Shown: positions 29,243 to 37,369 of the stretch, in pieces
Layout of the letters: each line of letters opens with the position of its first letter
How positions within the stretch are numbered: the first letter of the stretch is position 1
Source: Paractinoplanes maris
GTDB taxonomy: Bacteria > Actinomycetota > Actinomycetes > Mycobacteriales > Micromonosporaceae
Assembly: GCF_023544465.1 (NCBI RefSeq)
Contig: NZ_JALPVL010000009.1
Span: 1-64,000, forward strand
Length of the DNA stretch: 64,000 nucleotides
Reading direction: 5' to 3'
The notes under the pieces: model-generated
What the model was told of the DNA's origin: nothing
The model's database searches: none
The model's input: only the letters and a program-made list of their open reading frames with translations
Translations under genes and position numbers: made by a program

Positions 29243-29259
29243 GTAGAGTAAAACTCTAC
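29243..29259. promoter_or_regulatory. TetR-type operator palindrome
   Basis: GTAGAGT-AAA-ACTCTAC is a perfect 7-bp inverted repeat with a 3-bp spacer. It lies in the 59-bp gap between the methyltransferase and TetR starts, in AT-rich sequence likely holding the promoter(s). It is the probable binding site of the adjacent TetR protein. Confidence 0.8.
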
Positions 29260-29283
29260 TTAATAGAGGACTACGCTACCGAG

Positions 29284-29925
29284 GTGGCTGTCAAGCGTCC
29301 GTACGAGTCGTCTCGGCGTCAGGAGCAGGCCCGGCTGACCCGCGGCACGATCCTGGACGCCGCCGCCGAGCTGTTCGTCGATCCCGGCTATGCGGCCACC
29401 CCGCTGGTCGCCGTGGCCGACCGGGCCGGGGTGGCCGTGCAGACCGTCTACAAGGTCTTCGGCAGCAAGAAGGCGCTGCTCTCGGCCCTGGTCGACGTGA
29501 CCGTGGCCGGCGACGACGAGCCGGTGCCGCTGCCCCAGCGGCAGTTCGTGGCCGACATCCGGGCGCTGCCCGACGCGCGCGCCAAGCTGTCCCGCTACGC
29601 CACCCACCTGGTCGAGATCCACACCCGTCAGGCCCACGTGATGCTGGCCCTGGCCGGTGCCGCCACGGCCGACGCCGAGGCGGCCGCGATCTGGCGCAAG
29701 AATCTCGACGAGCGCCGCCAGGGCATGACCATGTTCGCGGCCGAACTCCTCGGCACCGGCCAGGTGCGGCCCGAGCACACCGCCGAGACGGTCGCCGACG
29801 TGCTCTGGCTGGCCATGGATGTGCGCAACTTCGACTACCTGGTCCGCGAGCGCGGCTGGCCGGTCGAGCGCTTCCATCACTGGTACGTCGACACGGTGGC
29901 CGCCGCGCTGCTGCGCGTCACTTAA
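29284..29925 (+). CDS. TetR-family regulator
   Basis: 213 aa. The N-terminal HTH is TRGTILDAAAELFVDPGYAATPLVAVADRAGVAVQTVYKVFGSKKALL, followed by an all-helical ligand domain. The GTG start lies 24 bp beyond the palindrome at 29243-29259, fitting autoregulation plus control of the divergent methyltransferase gene. Confidence 0.9.
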   Translation: MAVKRPYESSRRQEQARLTRGTILDAAAELFVDPGYAATPLVAVADRAGVAVQTVYKVFGSKKALLSALVDVTVAGDDEPVPLPQRQFVADIRALPDARAKLSRYATHLVEIHTRQAHVMLALAGAATADAEAAAIWRKNLDERRQGMTMFAAELLGTGQVRPEHTAETVADVLWLAMDVRNFDYLVRERGWPVERFHHWYVDTVAAALLRVT

Positions 29926-29976
29926 GGGCATGTCCTGGATGCGTCCCGGGGTCCCGGGCGGCCAGGGTGAAGCCAT

Positions 29977-30291
29977 GACCGCCCGTTCGTCCTGGTCGGT
30001 GCGGAGGACCACGGAACGCCCGGCGACGATCCGACGTGGACCTCGACGTGGGCCCACCTGACCGGCTGGAAGCGCTGGCTCTCGGTCGAGGGCACCGATC
30101 ACCTGTCGTTCACCGACTACGCGCCACTGGCCGATCAGGCCGGCCGGCCGCTGCAACCGCTGGCCGGCGACCGCTGCCTGGAGATCACCCGGGCCCATGT
30201 GGCGGCGATCCTCGACAAGCACCTGCGGTTGCGCCCGGGGCCGTTGCCGCGTTATCCCGAGGTGATCTTCCACCATCCGGCCTACCGTTGA
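29977..30291 (+). pseudogene. C-terminal remnant of an alpha/beta hydrolase (PAF-acetylhydrolase/lipase-like)
   Basis: A frame without a usable start encodes about 104 residues, beginning DRPFVLVGAEDHGTP and running through TWAHLTGWKRWLSVEGTDHLSFTDYAPL to AAILDKHLR. The GTDHLSFTD segment carries the expected catalytic His of this fold and the preceding strand the Asp region. The nucleophile elbow and everything N-terminal are missing; a stop lies just upstream in frame, and the TetR gene ends 51 bp before. This is a decayed gene, 5' deleted. Confidence 0.75.
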
Positions 30292-30295
30292 GGCC

Positions 30296-30733
30296 ATGAA
30301 GCTCACCCGTGACTCCGGCCCCGGCAACTCGGAGTGGGGCCTCGAGGTGCTGCGGGCCGAGGTGACCCGCCTGGGCGCGCTGATCGGCGCTCCCGAGGCG
30401 GGCCTGGTCGCCTTCGAGCCCCGCGACGCCGCCCAGCCCTATGTCCTCGTCGACGCCGACGGCACCTATCACTGGCTCGTGGTCGAGCGGGGCGAGGTGC
30501 TCGAGGACCGCACCACCACGTCGCGCGACGAGCTCCTCTACTGGTCGTTCGACGCGACGACCTACGCGATGGCCGGCGAGTGGGCCACCCGGCATCCGGT
30601 CGAGGGCCAGGACTTCCGGGTCACCCTGTGGCTCCAGCAGTTCGCGCTGCTGCGCACCCTCGACCCCGACTGGGAGCAGCGCCGCCGCCGCGAGCTGGCC
30701 GACCGGGTCGCCGACCTCCCGCCGCTGCCCTGA
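30296..30733 (+). CDS. Imm63-like immunity protein (orphan)
   Basis: 145 aa. The central segment YHWLVVERGEVLEDRTTTSRDELLYWSFDATTYAMAGEWATRH and then FRVTLWLQQFALLRTLDPDWEQR match the Imm63 immunity-protein pattern as I recall it. Such proteins normally protect against a polymorphic toxin encoded upstream. No toxin gene is adjacent, only a hydrolase remnant, so it is an orphan or has been repurposed. It starts 4 bp after the remnant's stop. Confidence 0.65.
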   Translation: MKLTRDSGPGNSEWGLEVLRAEVTRLGALIGAPEAGLVAFEPRDAAQPYVLVDADGTYHWLVVERGEVLEDRTTTSRDELLYWSFDATTYAMAGEWATRHPVEGQDFRVTLWLQQFALLRTLDPDWEQRRRRELADRVADLPPLP

Positions 30734-30748
30734 TCACCGCTGCCCTGA

Positions 30749-31060
30749 CTACCGCAGCCCGCGCTGGTGGGCGATGCGTTCCACGGCGTCCTTGGCCTCG
30801 GCCAGGCCGGTGCCGGTCCGTTCGCGATAGACCTTGATGGCCTGGATGAACTCGCCCTTGACGAGGTGGGCGACGACCTCCGGGTCCTCCGTGGGCACCG
30901 GCTCCTCGATGCCGAGGTGGCCCATCACCAGATCCAGCTTGCGCTCGATCGCCGCCAGCCGGGCCGCCTCCCGCCCGCTGCGCTGACTGCGCCCGGAGGC
31001 CACGATGAGCCCCAGCCCCACGACGGCGATGACGATGGCGACCACGGTCAGGAGATCCAT
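30749..31060 (-). CDS. Membrane-anchored L7/L12 C-terminal-domain-like protein
   Basis: 103 aa. An N-terminal TM (LLTVVAIVIAVVGLGLIVA) is followed by a short helix (AARLAAIERKLDLVMGHLG). The C-terminal GEFIQAIKVYRERTGTGLAEAKDAVERI closely resembles the ribosomal protein L7/L12 C-terminal fold. Such small proteins occur singly in actinobacteria; function unknown. The start at 31060 is fixed by GAGGGA upstream. Confidence 0.8.
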   Translation of the reverse strand: MDLLTVVAIVIAVVGLGLIVASGRSQRSGREAARLAAIERKLDLVMGHLGIEEPVPTEDPEVVAHLVKGEFIQAIKVYRERTGTGLAEAKDAVERIAHQRGLR

Positions 31061-31116
31061 TCCCTCATCGAAGCAGGCGAGCGCTACCCCGGTTCCGCCC
31101 CGCCTGCGGTCGAGGG

Positions 31117-31530
31117 TCAGACGTCGCGGCTGGACAGGGTCAGGGAGTGGGCTTCGGTGTCGGGCTGGTCCAGGCCGAAGCTGAGGATGCGGCGCGGATG
31201 GATCCGGATGATCGGGGCCGCCGAGCCGTGCGCGGAGTCGGTGGGGGCGTCGATCGCCTCGGCCGTGCCCCGGATCTCGAGGCAGCGCACCCGCCACGGC
31301 GACGTCGACGGGACGTCGTCGACCACGAAGGCGACCTGCCCGGTGGCGGCGACGTTGCGGTATTTGTGGCTGGCCGCCATGGTGTGACCGGCGATGTCGA
31401 TCGTGCCGGTGGCCTCGTTGAGGCGGAAGCCGACCGGGCTGTTCTGCAGCGTGCCGTCGGGGCGCAGCGTGGCCAGGCGGCCCAGCATCTGGCCGGCCAG
31501 GTAGGTGGTCTCGAGCTCGGTGAAGGGCAT
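31117..31530 (-). CDS. F420-dependent PPOX-class oxidoreductase
   Basis: 137 aa split-barrel protein. FTELETTYLAGQMLGRLATLRPDGTLQNSPVGFRLNEATGTIDIAG and the YRNVAATGQVAFVVDDV segment match the pyridoxamine-5'-phosphate-oxidase-related, F420-binding group common in actinomycetes. The start at 31530 follows a G-rich RBS region; an upstream start adds seven residues. Confidence 0.82.
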   Translation of the reverse strand: MPFTELETTYLAGQMLGRLATLRPDGTLQNSPVGFRLNEATGTIDIAGHTMAASHKYRNVAATGQVAFVVDDVPSTSPWRVRCLEIRGTAEAIDAPTDSAHGSAAPIIRIHPRRILSFGLDQPDTEAHSLTLSSRDV

Positions 31531-31608
31531 CCACCCACCCTGCAACCTCAAGTTCCGTTGAGGTCAAGGGCGACGATAGGGCCGCGCCGGAACGGGTATA
31601 CGCCGATC

Positions 31609-31791
31609 ATGAGCGATGCACACACCGAGCAGTACGAGGAGTTCGTGACCGAGGACGGCCCCGGGTCGGCCGACGGCAAGGCGGCCCCGGCCGAGCAGGA
31701 GGCGCACGGCGGCAGCATGGCCCCGGGCCTGGTCGACGACGCCGGCAACCAGATCGCCGAGCCACCGCCCAACCCGCAGGACCGTTTCTAG
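31609..31791 (+). CDS. Small acidic hypothetical protein
   Basis: 60 aa (MSDAHTEQYEEFVTEDGPGSADG...), acidic, with the Pro-rich end AEPPPNPQDRF. There is no TM and no known domain. Codon usage is GC3-rich like its neighbours, and the ATG is in a plausible promoter-bearing gap divergent from the oxidoreductase. It overlaps the convergent WYL gene by 4 bp. Probably real, not certain. Confidence 0.6.
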   Translation: MSDAHTEQYEEFVTEDGPGSADGKAAPAEQEAHGGSMAPGLVDDAGNQIAEPPPNPQDRF

Positions 31792-32741
31792 GGAGCCGCC
31801 TTGCCGAAGCGCGCGGCCACGGTAGCCACGGCGGCGCGCAGCTCGGGGCCTTCCTCGACGGTGAAATCGACCGGCACCGCGGCCAGCCACTCCTGGGCGT
31901 ACATCTGGGGGTTGCCCGTGGTGCCGGTCAGCACGCAGCGGTCGCCGTCGGGCTCCAGGCGGCCCATCGGACCGCGGATGTAGGGTGCGACCGCGTCGTG
32001 GGGCGCGTGGAAGATCACCTTCGTCGGGTATTTCCAGCCGGCGCCCAGGTTCTGGTCGAGCGCGGCCACCGGGTCGAGGTTGTCCGGCGGCGTGAAGGTC
32101 TGCGGCAGCCGGCTGACCGCGCGGATCCGGTCGATGCGGTAGGTGCGGATCGCGTCGGCCCGGTGCGAGTGGCACAGCAGATACCAGCGGCCGAAGCGCA
32201 CCACGACCGCCCACGGGTCGACCTCGGTGTCCCACGGGTCACCGCTCTCGCCGCGATAGGTGACCAGCACCCGGCTGCGGTCGGCCACGGCCGCGACGAG
32301 CGCGCTGGTCAGGGCCGGATCGGCGCGGGACGCCCGGCGGTCGGGGGCGGCCGACGCGTACGCCCGCAGGGCCGCCGCCTGCCGGCCGATGCTCTCGGGC
32401 AGGGCGCGGATGACCTTGCTGAGTGCCGCCCCGACCAGGTCGTCGGCGTCGATCGCGGCCGGCTGCCCGTCGAGCACCGCCATGACCAGGCCGAGCGCCT
32501 GCTCCTCGGTGAACACCACCGGGGGAAGCCGGGTGCCGCGGCCCAGCCGGTAACCCCCGTACGGCCCGCGGACCGCCTCGACCGGGATGCCGGCCTCGCG
32601 CAGGATCTCGATGTAGCGGCGGGCGGCACGCTCGGTCACCCCGAGCTGCTCGGCGAGCTGGGCCGCGGTGGTTCCCGGGCGGCCTTGGAGGATCTCGAGC
32701 GTGCGCAGCGCCCGCGCGGTGGGGCTCAAACCGGTTGGCAC
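31788..32741 (-). CDS. WYL-domain HTH transcriptional regulator
   Basis: 317 aa. The N-terminal winged HTH is RALRTLEILQGRPGTTAAQLAEQLGVTERAARRYIEILREAGIPV with the YGGYRLG wing, followed by a WYL domain (VDPWAVVVRFGRWYLLCHSHRADAIRTYRIDRI) and a WCX-type C-terminus. WYL domains bind ligands, often nucleic acid, and some control defence genes. GTG start. It is divergent from the hydrolase gene at 32795, its likely target. Confidence 0.9.
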   Translation of the reverse strand: MPTGLSPTARALRTLEILQGRPGTTAAQLAEQLGVTERAARRYIEILREAGIPVEAVRGPYGGYRLGRGTRLPPVVFTEEQALGLVMAVLDGQPAAIDADDLVGAALSKVIRALPESIGRQAAALRAYASAAPDRRASRADPALTSALVAAVADRSRVLVTYRGESGDPWDTEVDPWAVVVRFGRWYLLCHSHRADAIRTYRIDRIRAVSRLPQTFTPPDNLDPVAALDQNLGAGWKYPTKVIFHAPHDAVAPYIRGPMGRLEPDGDRCVLTGTTGNPQMYAQEWLAAVPVDFTVEEGPELRAAVATVAARFGKAAP

Positions 32742-32794
32742 ACCGACGACCGTACCGGAAGTAGAACGTCCTGATTCGGTCCTAGGTTGCTCTC

Positions 32795-33469
32795 ATGACT
32801 GATGAACACATCGTGCTCGTGGGTGGCCTGTGGCTCGACGCCTCGACGTGGAGCGGCGTCGTGTCCGAACTGGAGAAGCGGGACCGCCGGGCCGTACCCG
32901 TGTCGCTGCCCGTCGAGCCGGAGACGACGCTCGACGACCAGGTGGCGGCGGTGCTCGCCGCCGTCGACGCGGCGCCCGGCCCGTCCGTCGTGGTGGGGCA
33001 CTCGGCGGCCTGCTCGCTGGCCTGGATCGTGGCCGACCGGCGGCCCGGCCGGGTGGCCAAGGTGGTCCTGATCGGCGGCTTCCCCAACGCCGACGGGGAG
33101 GAGTACGCGAACTTCTTCCCGATCACCGACGGTCTCATGCCCTTCCCGGGCTGGGAGCCGTTCGAGGGGGCGGACGCGGCCGACCTCGACGAGCCGGCCC
33201 GGCAGGCGTTCGAGGCGGCGGCCGTGCCGGTGCCCGAGGGCGTGGCCAAGGCGGTCGTCCGGCTGACCGAGGAGCGGCGTTACGACGTACCGGTGGTGTT
33301 GATCTGCCCGGAGTTCACCCCGGCCCAGGTGCGCGAGTGGCTGGCCGGCGGTGATCTGCCGGAGTTGTCCAAGGTCAAGCATCTCGACCTGGTCGACATC
33401 GACTCGGGCCACTGGCCGCAGCTGACCCGCCCGGCCGAGCTGGCCGGCCTCCTGGCGCCCACCGTTTGA
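32795..33469 (+). CDS. Small alpha/beta hydrolase
   Basis: 224 aa. HIVLVGGLWLDASTWSGVV opens the fold, the nucleophile elbow is VVVGHSAACSL, and the catalytic His is in DIDSGHWPQLTRPAELAGLL. It resembles salicylate-esterase-like small hydrolases; substrate unknown. It is 53 bp from and divergent to the WYL regulator. Confidence 0.85.
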   Translation: MTDEHIVLVGGLWLDASTWSGVVSELEKRDRRAVPVSLPVEPETTLDDQVAAVLAAVDAAPGPSVVVGHSAACSLAWIVADRRPGRVAKVVLIGGFPNADGEEYANFFPITDGLMPFPGWEPFEGADAADLDEPARQAFEAAAVPVPEGVAKAVVRLTEERRYDVPVVLICPEFTPAQVREWLAGGDLPELSKVKHLDLVDIDSGHWPQLTRPAELAGLLAPTV

Positions 33470-33605
33470 CGAGGATCGATGCGGTCGGGAGCTGGCAAAG
33501 GGGGCATTTGGTGCGAAGCGCGGAGTAGTCTTCGGGCGGGGCGGCCCGAGCGAACAGGCCGCCGGGGGACGTCACTCAGCGTTGAGAAAGGACGGTGTCG
33601 GCTCC

Positions 33606-34721
33606 ATGAAGGTCGGCATTCCCAGTGAGGTCAAGAACAACGAATTCCGGGTGGCCATCACGCCCGCCGGGGTCTACGAGCTCCGCCGGGCCGGGCACGA
33701 CGTGCTGGTGCAGGCGGGGGCGGGGGCGGGGTCGTCGATCACCGACGGCGACTTCATCGCGGCCGGCGCGACCATCCTCGAGACGGCCGACGACGTCTGG
33801 GGCGAGGCCGAGCTCGTCCTGAAGGTCAAGGAGCCGATCGCCGAGGAGTACCCGCGCATGCGGCCCGGGCAGGTGCTCTTCACCTACCTGCACCTCGCCG
33901 CGTCCAAGGAGTGCACCGACGCGCTGGTCGACCGCAAGGTCACCGGCATCGCGTACGAGACGGTCGAGCTGCCCGACCGGTCACTCCCGCTGCTGGCACC
34001 GATGAGTGAGGTCGCCGGCCGCCTCGCGCCCCAGGTCGGGGCCTATCACCTGATGCGCTCCGGCGGCGGGCGCGGCGTGCTCATGGGTGGCGTCCCCGGT
34101 GTCTACGCGGCCAAGGTCGTGGTCATCGGGGCCGGCGTCTCCGGCATGAACGCCGCCGCCATCGCGCTCGGCATGCAGGCCGAGATCCTCGTGCTCGACC
34201 GCAACATCGCCCGGTTGCGCGCGGCCGACGCCGACTACCGCGGCCATCTGCAGACGGTGGCCTCCAACGCGTACGAGATCGAGAAGGCCGTCCTCGACGC
34301 CGACCTGGTCATCGGGGCCGTGCTGATCCCCGGCGCGAAAGCGCCCAACCTCGTCTCCAACGAGCTGGTGTCGCGGATGAAGCCGGGCAGCGTGCTCGTC
34401 GACATCTCGATCGACCAGGGCGGCTGCTTCGAGGACTCGCGGCCGACCACGCACGCCGACCCCGTCTACCAGGTGCACCAGTCGATGTTCTACTGCGTGG
34501 CCAACATGCCGGGCGCGGTGCCCCACACGAGCACCTACGCACTGACCAATGTCACCCTCCCGTACGCTCTGGAACTGGCCAACCTCGGCTGGCGGGACGC
34601 CCTGCGGGCCGACCGCGCGCTCGCCCTGGGTCTCAACACCCACGACGGGCGGGTCACCTACGGACCGGTCGCGGAGGCGCACGGCATGACCGCACTCGAC
34701 CTGGCCGAGGTACTCAACTGA
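33606..34721 (+). CDS. ald: Alanine dehydrogenase
   Basis: 371 aa. It catalyses reversible NAD-dependent deamination of L-alanine to pyruvate. MKVGIPSEVKNNEFRVAITPAGVYEL is the family start. LMGGVPGVYAAKVVVIGAGVSGMNAA is the NAD-binding Rossmann region, and the MKPGSVLVDISIDQGGCFE motif is present. The ATG at 33606 is chosen by homology; the best Shine-Dalgarno (GAAAGGA) is about 13 nt away. The last codons overlap the xerD start region. Confidence 0.95.
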   Translation: MKVGIPSEVKNNEFRVAITPAGVYELRRAGHDVLVQAGAGAGSSITDGDFIAAGATILETADDVWGEAELVLKVKEPIAEEYPRMRPGQVLFTYLHLAASKECTDALVDRKVTGIAYETVELPDRSLPLLAPMSEVAGRLAPQVGAYHLMRSGGGRGVLMGGVPGVYAAKVVVIGAGVSGMNAAAIALGMQAEILVLDRNIARLRAADADYRGHLQTVASNAYEIEKAVLDADLVIGAVLIPGAKAPNLVSNELVSRMKPGSVLVDISIDQGGCFEDSRPTTHADPVYQVHQSMFYCVANMPGAVPHTSTYALTNVTLPYALELANLGWRDALRADRALALGLNTHDGRVTYGPVAEAHGMTALDLAEVLN

Positions 34722-35629
34722 CCGTCCAGCGCACCCTCGACGCCTACCTCGACCACCTCACCGTCGAGCGTGGGCTGTCGCGCAACACCCTCCTGTCGTA
34801 CCGGCGTGACCTGGAACGATATGCGCGGGCGCTCGCCGAGGACGGGATCGACGATCTCGCCTCGGTGGGCGCCGGCCAGATCAACGACCATCTGGCCACC
34901 CTGCGCGCCGAGGGGCTGGCCGCGTCCTCGGCGGCCCGGGCGATCAGCGCGGTCCGTGGCCTGCACCGCTTCGCCGCGCGCGAAGGCCTGGTCACCGCCG
35001 ACGTCGCGGCCGAGGTCCGCCCGCCCGCGCCGGCCAAGCGGCTGCCCAAGGCGCTCGACGTCGACCAGGTCACCCGGCTGCTCGACGTGCCCGCCGACAG
35101 TCCACTCGGGCTCCGCGACAAGGCCCTGCTCGAGTTCCTGTACGGGACCGGGGCGCGCATCTCCGAAGCCGTCGGGGCGGCCATCGACGACCTCGACCTG
35201 GGCGACGACGCCGCGGCCATCCTGCACGGCAAGGGCGGACGCACCCGGGTGGTCCCGATCGGTGGTTACGCGAAAGCCGCGCTGGGCGCTTATCTCGTAC
35301 GGGGGAGACCCGCGCTCGCCGCGGCCGGCAAGGGGACACCGGCGGTCTTCCTGAACGCCCGCGGTGGACAGTTGTCGCGGCAGAGCGCCTGGACGATCCT
35401 GCACCGCGCGGCCTCGGCGGCCGGGCTGCCCGTCGAGGGACCGCACGCCGTGAGCCCGCACACTTTGCGGCATTCGTACGCGACCCATCTGCTCGACGGC
35501 GGGGCCGACGTGCGGGTCGTCCAGGAGCTGCTCGGGCACGCGTCGGTGGCCACGACGCAGGTCTACACGCTGGTCACCGTTGATCGACTGCGCGAGGTGT
35601 ACGCGACCGCACACCCGCGCGCTCGTTAG
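34718..35629 (+). CDS. xerD: Tyrosine recombinase XerD, apparent CTG start
   Basis: 303 aa if translated from CTG 34718, which overlaps the ald stop as CTGA. From there the sequence reads LTVQRTLDAYLDHLTVERGLSRNTL, exactly the expected XerD N-terminus. The first ATG/GTG/TTG in frame is GTG 34865, which would delete about 49 conserved residues. Catalytic residues are present: Arg in GTGARISE, Lys in HGKGGRTRVV, HTLRHSYATH, GHASVATTQVYT. It resolves chromosome dimers at dif with XerC. Synteny as in Rv1701. Confidence 0.9.
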   Translation: MTVQRTLDAYLDHLTVERGLSRNTLLSYRRDLERYARALAEDGIDDLASVGAGQINDHLATLRAEGLAASSAARAISAVRGLHRFAAREGLVTADVAAEVRPPAPAKRLPKALDVDQVTRLLDVPADSPLGLRDKALLEFLYGTGARISEAVGAAIDDLDLGDDAAAILHGKGGRTRVVPIGGYAKAALGAYLVRGRPALAAAGKGTPAVFLNARGGQLSRQSAWTILHRAASAAGLPVEGPHAVSPHTLRHSYATHLLDGGADVRVVQELLGHASVATTQVYTLVTVDRLREVYATAHPRAR

Positions 35630-35748
35630 AGCATTGCCCACCCATGGACGGCGACACGCCGACCGCTGAGCCCGGATCGACGGCACGCGTGGCGTACAGT
35701 CGGGCATCGGCTCCGGCGTTAACGAGTCGGGGGAGGGGGCGCGAGGGC

Positions 35749-36678
35749 ATGGCAGGTAACGATCGGGCAGAGGCCTGGACCTCGGCGCTCCGCGAGCAGC
35801 AGGGCTCCATGGACCTCGGAGCCGACCTCGGCCCCGCCGACCCCACGGCGTACACGATGCGCCGGCCGATCCCCGAGCCGATGCCGACCGACCGGCACGG
35901 CCCCGCGCGGATCATCGCCCTGGCCAACCAGAAGGGCGGCGTCGGCAAGACCACGACGACGATCAACCTGGGCGCGGCCCTGGCCGAGTACGGCCGCAAA
36001 GTGCTGCTCGTCGACTTCGACCCGCAGGGCGCCTGCTCCGTCGGCCTCGGCGTCAACCCGCACAACCTCGACCTCAGCATCTACAACCTGCTCATGCAGG
36101 ACGACGTGACCGCCGAGGACGTCATCATCAAGACCGATGTGGCCGGGCTGCACCTGCTGCCGGCCAACATCGACCTGTCCGCGGCCGAGATCCAGCTGGT
36201 CAACGAGGTCGCCCGCGAGATGGCGCTGGCCCGGGTGCTGCGCTCGGTCCGCAAGGAATACGACTTCATCCTGATCGACTGCCAGCCCTCGCTGGGCCTG
36301 CTGGCGATCAACGCGCTGACCATCGCGCACGGCGTGCTCATCCCGCTGGAGTGCGAGTTCTTCTCGCTGCGCGGCGTGGCGCTGCTGCTCGACACCATCG
36401 ACAAGGTGCGCGAGCGGCTCAACTTCGACCTCGAGCTCGAGGGCATCCTCGCCACCATGTACGACTCCCGCACCACCCACTGCCGCCAGGTGCTGCAGCG
36501 CGTGGTCGAGGCGTTCGGCGACAAGGTCTACCAGACCGTGATCACCAAGACCGTGAAGTTCCCGGAGTCCACCGTGGCCGGCGCGCCGATCACCACGCTC
36601 GACCCGGCCTCCTCCGGCGCCCGCAACTATCGCCAGCTCGCCCGCGAAGTCATCGCCGCCAAGGCGGAGCGCGGCTGA
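35749..36678 (+). CDS. ParA-family ATPase
   Basis: 309 aa. It has the deviant Walker A motif NQKGGVGKTTTTINLG, VDFDPQGACSVGLG and the Walker B-like DYDFILIDCQPSLG-type segment (here YDFILIDCQPSLGLL). It is the Rv1708-type orphan ParA always found before scpA in actinobacteria, not the oriC ParA. The start at 35749 is set by GGGGGAGG upstream. It lies 3 bp before the M50-like gene. A role in chromosome organisation with ScpAB is inferred from position. Confidence 0.9.
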   Translation: MAGNDRAEAWTSALREQQGSMDLGADLGPADPTAYTMRRPIPEPMPTDRHGPARIIALANQKGGVGKTTTTINLGAALAEYGRKVLLVDFDPQGACSVGLGVNPHNLDLSIYNLLMQDDVTAEDVIIKTDVAGLHLLPANIDLSAAEIQLVNEVAREMALARVLRSVRKEYDFILIDCQPSLGLLAINALTIAHGVLIPLECEFFSLRGVALLLDTIDKVRERLNFDLELEGILATMYDSRTTHCRQVLQRVVEAFGDKVYQTVITKTVKFPESTVAGAPITTLDPASSGARNYRQLAREVIAAKAERG

Positions 36679-36681
36679 CCC

Positions 36682-37350
36682 ATGCTCTTCGCCCTCGGCG
36701 AGCCGGTGGCTTTTGTCGCCCTGGTCGCCTCCTTCCTGCTCGCGCTCGTGCTCCGGGCCGTCGCCATCCGGCTCACCGCGCGCACCGTCGGCCTGGCCGA
36801 GCGCCGCGACTCGATCACCCCGCGCCTGCGTGAGGACGTCGACCCGTTCGGCGGGGTCGCGGCGGCCATCGGCGGCATGGGCTGGGGCAAGATGCTCTCG
36901 GTCGACGAGGTCCCCCGCCACCGCGGCAAGGCGCGGGCCATCGCCGTGTTCGCGGCCGGCCCGGTGCTGTGCATCGTGCTGTCGCAGCTGATCCTGCTGG
37001 GCTACCGGCTGGCCTACCCCGAAAATGTGCTGTCGTTAATCGGACCGGCCGACGTGCTGCTCGGCATCGGCCTGCCGATCGTCCACCAGGTGCCGTTGTC
37101 GCTGGCTGTGGGCCTGTTGTGCTTCGGCCTGCTGGCCCTGATCCCGATCCCCCCGCTGGACGGCTTCGGCATCCTCTACAACGCGGTGAACCGGCCCGGC
37201 CGGGGTCTGCAGTGGATGCGGCTGTGGTTCGAGGACAAGAACATCGGCGTATTGGTGCTGCTCGTCCTGTGTCTCTTCCCGCTGGGCGCGCCGTTCCTGC
37301 TGCAGATCCTGAACGCCCTCGGGCTGGTCTTCGTCCGCGTTTGGGGATAG
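36682..37350 (+). CDS. M50-like polytopic membrane protein lacking HExxH
   Basis: 222 aa with about five TM helices. The C-terminal IPIPPLDGFGILYNAV matches the site-2-protease second motif (N/PxxDG). However, the N-terminal zinc motif HExxH is absent: the equivalent region reads DPFGGVAAAIGGMGWGK, as in inactive M50 relatives. It sits between parA and scpA in many actinobacteria. The TnpB element has inserted 20 bp after its stop. Confidence 0.75.
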   Translation: MLFALGEPVAFVALVASFLLALVLRAVAIRLTARTVGLAERRDSITPRLREDVDPFGGVAAAIGGMGWGKMLSVDEVPRHRGKARAIAVFAAGPVLCIVLSQLILLGYRLAYPENVLSLIGPADVLLGIGLPIVHQVPLSLAVGLLCFGLLALIPIPPLDGFGILYNAVNRPGRGLQWMRLWFEDKNIGVLVLLVLCLFPLGAPFLLQILNALGLVFVRVWG

Positions 37351-37369
37351 CTACCGTGGACGTCCTGAG

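Noticed and set aside
35644..35748. Longer start for the ParA-like gene
   Set aside because: The extra 35 residues have no family match, whereas ATG 35749 has a strong GGGGGAGG region upstream and gives the usual length.
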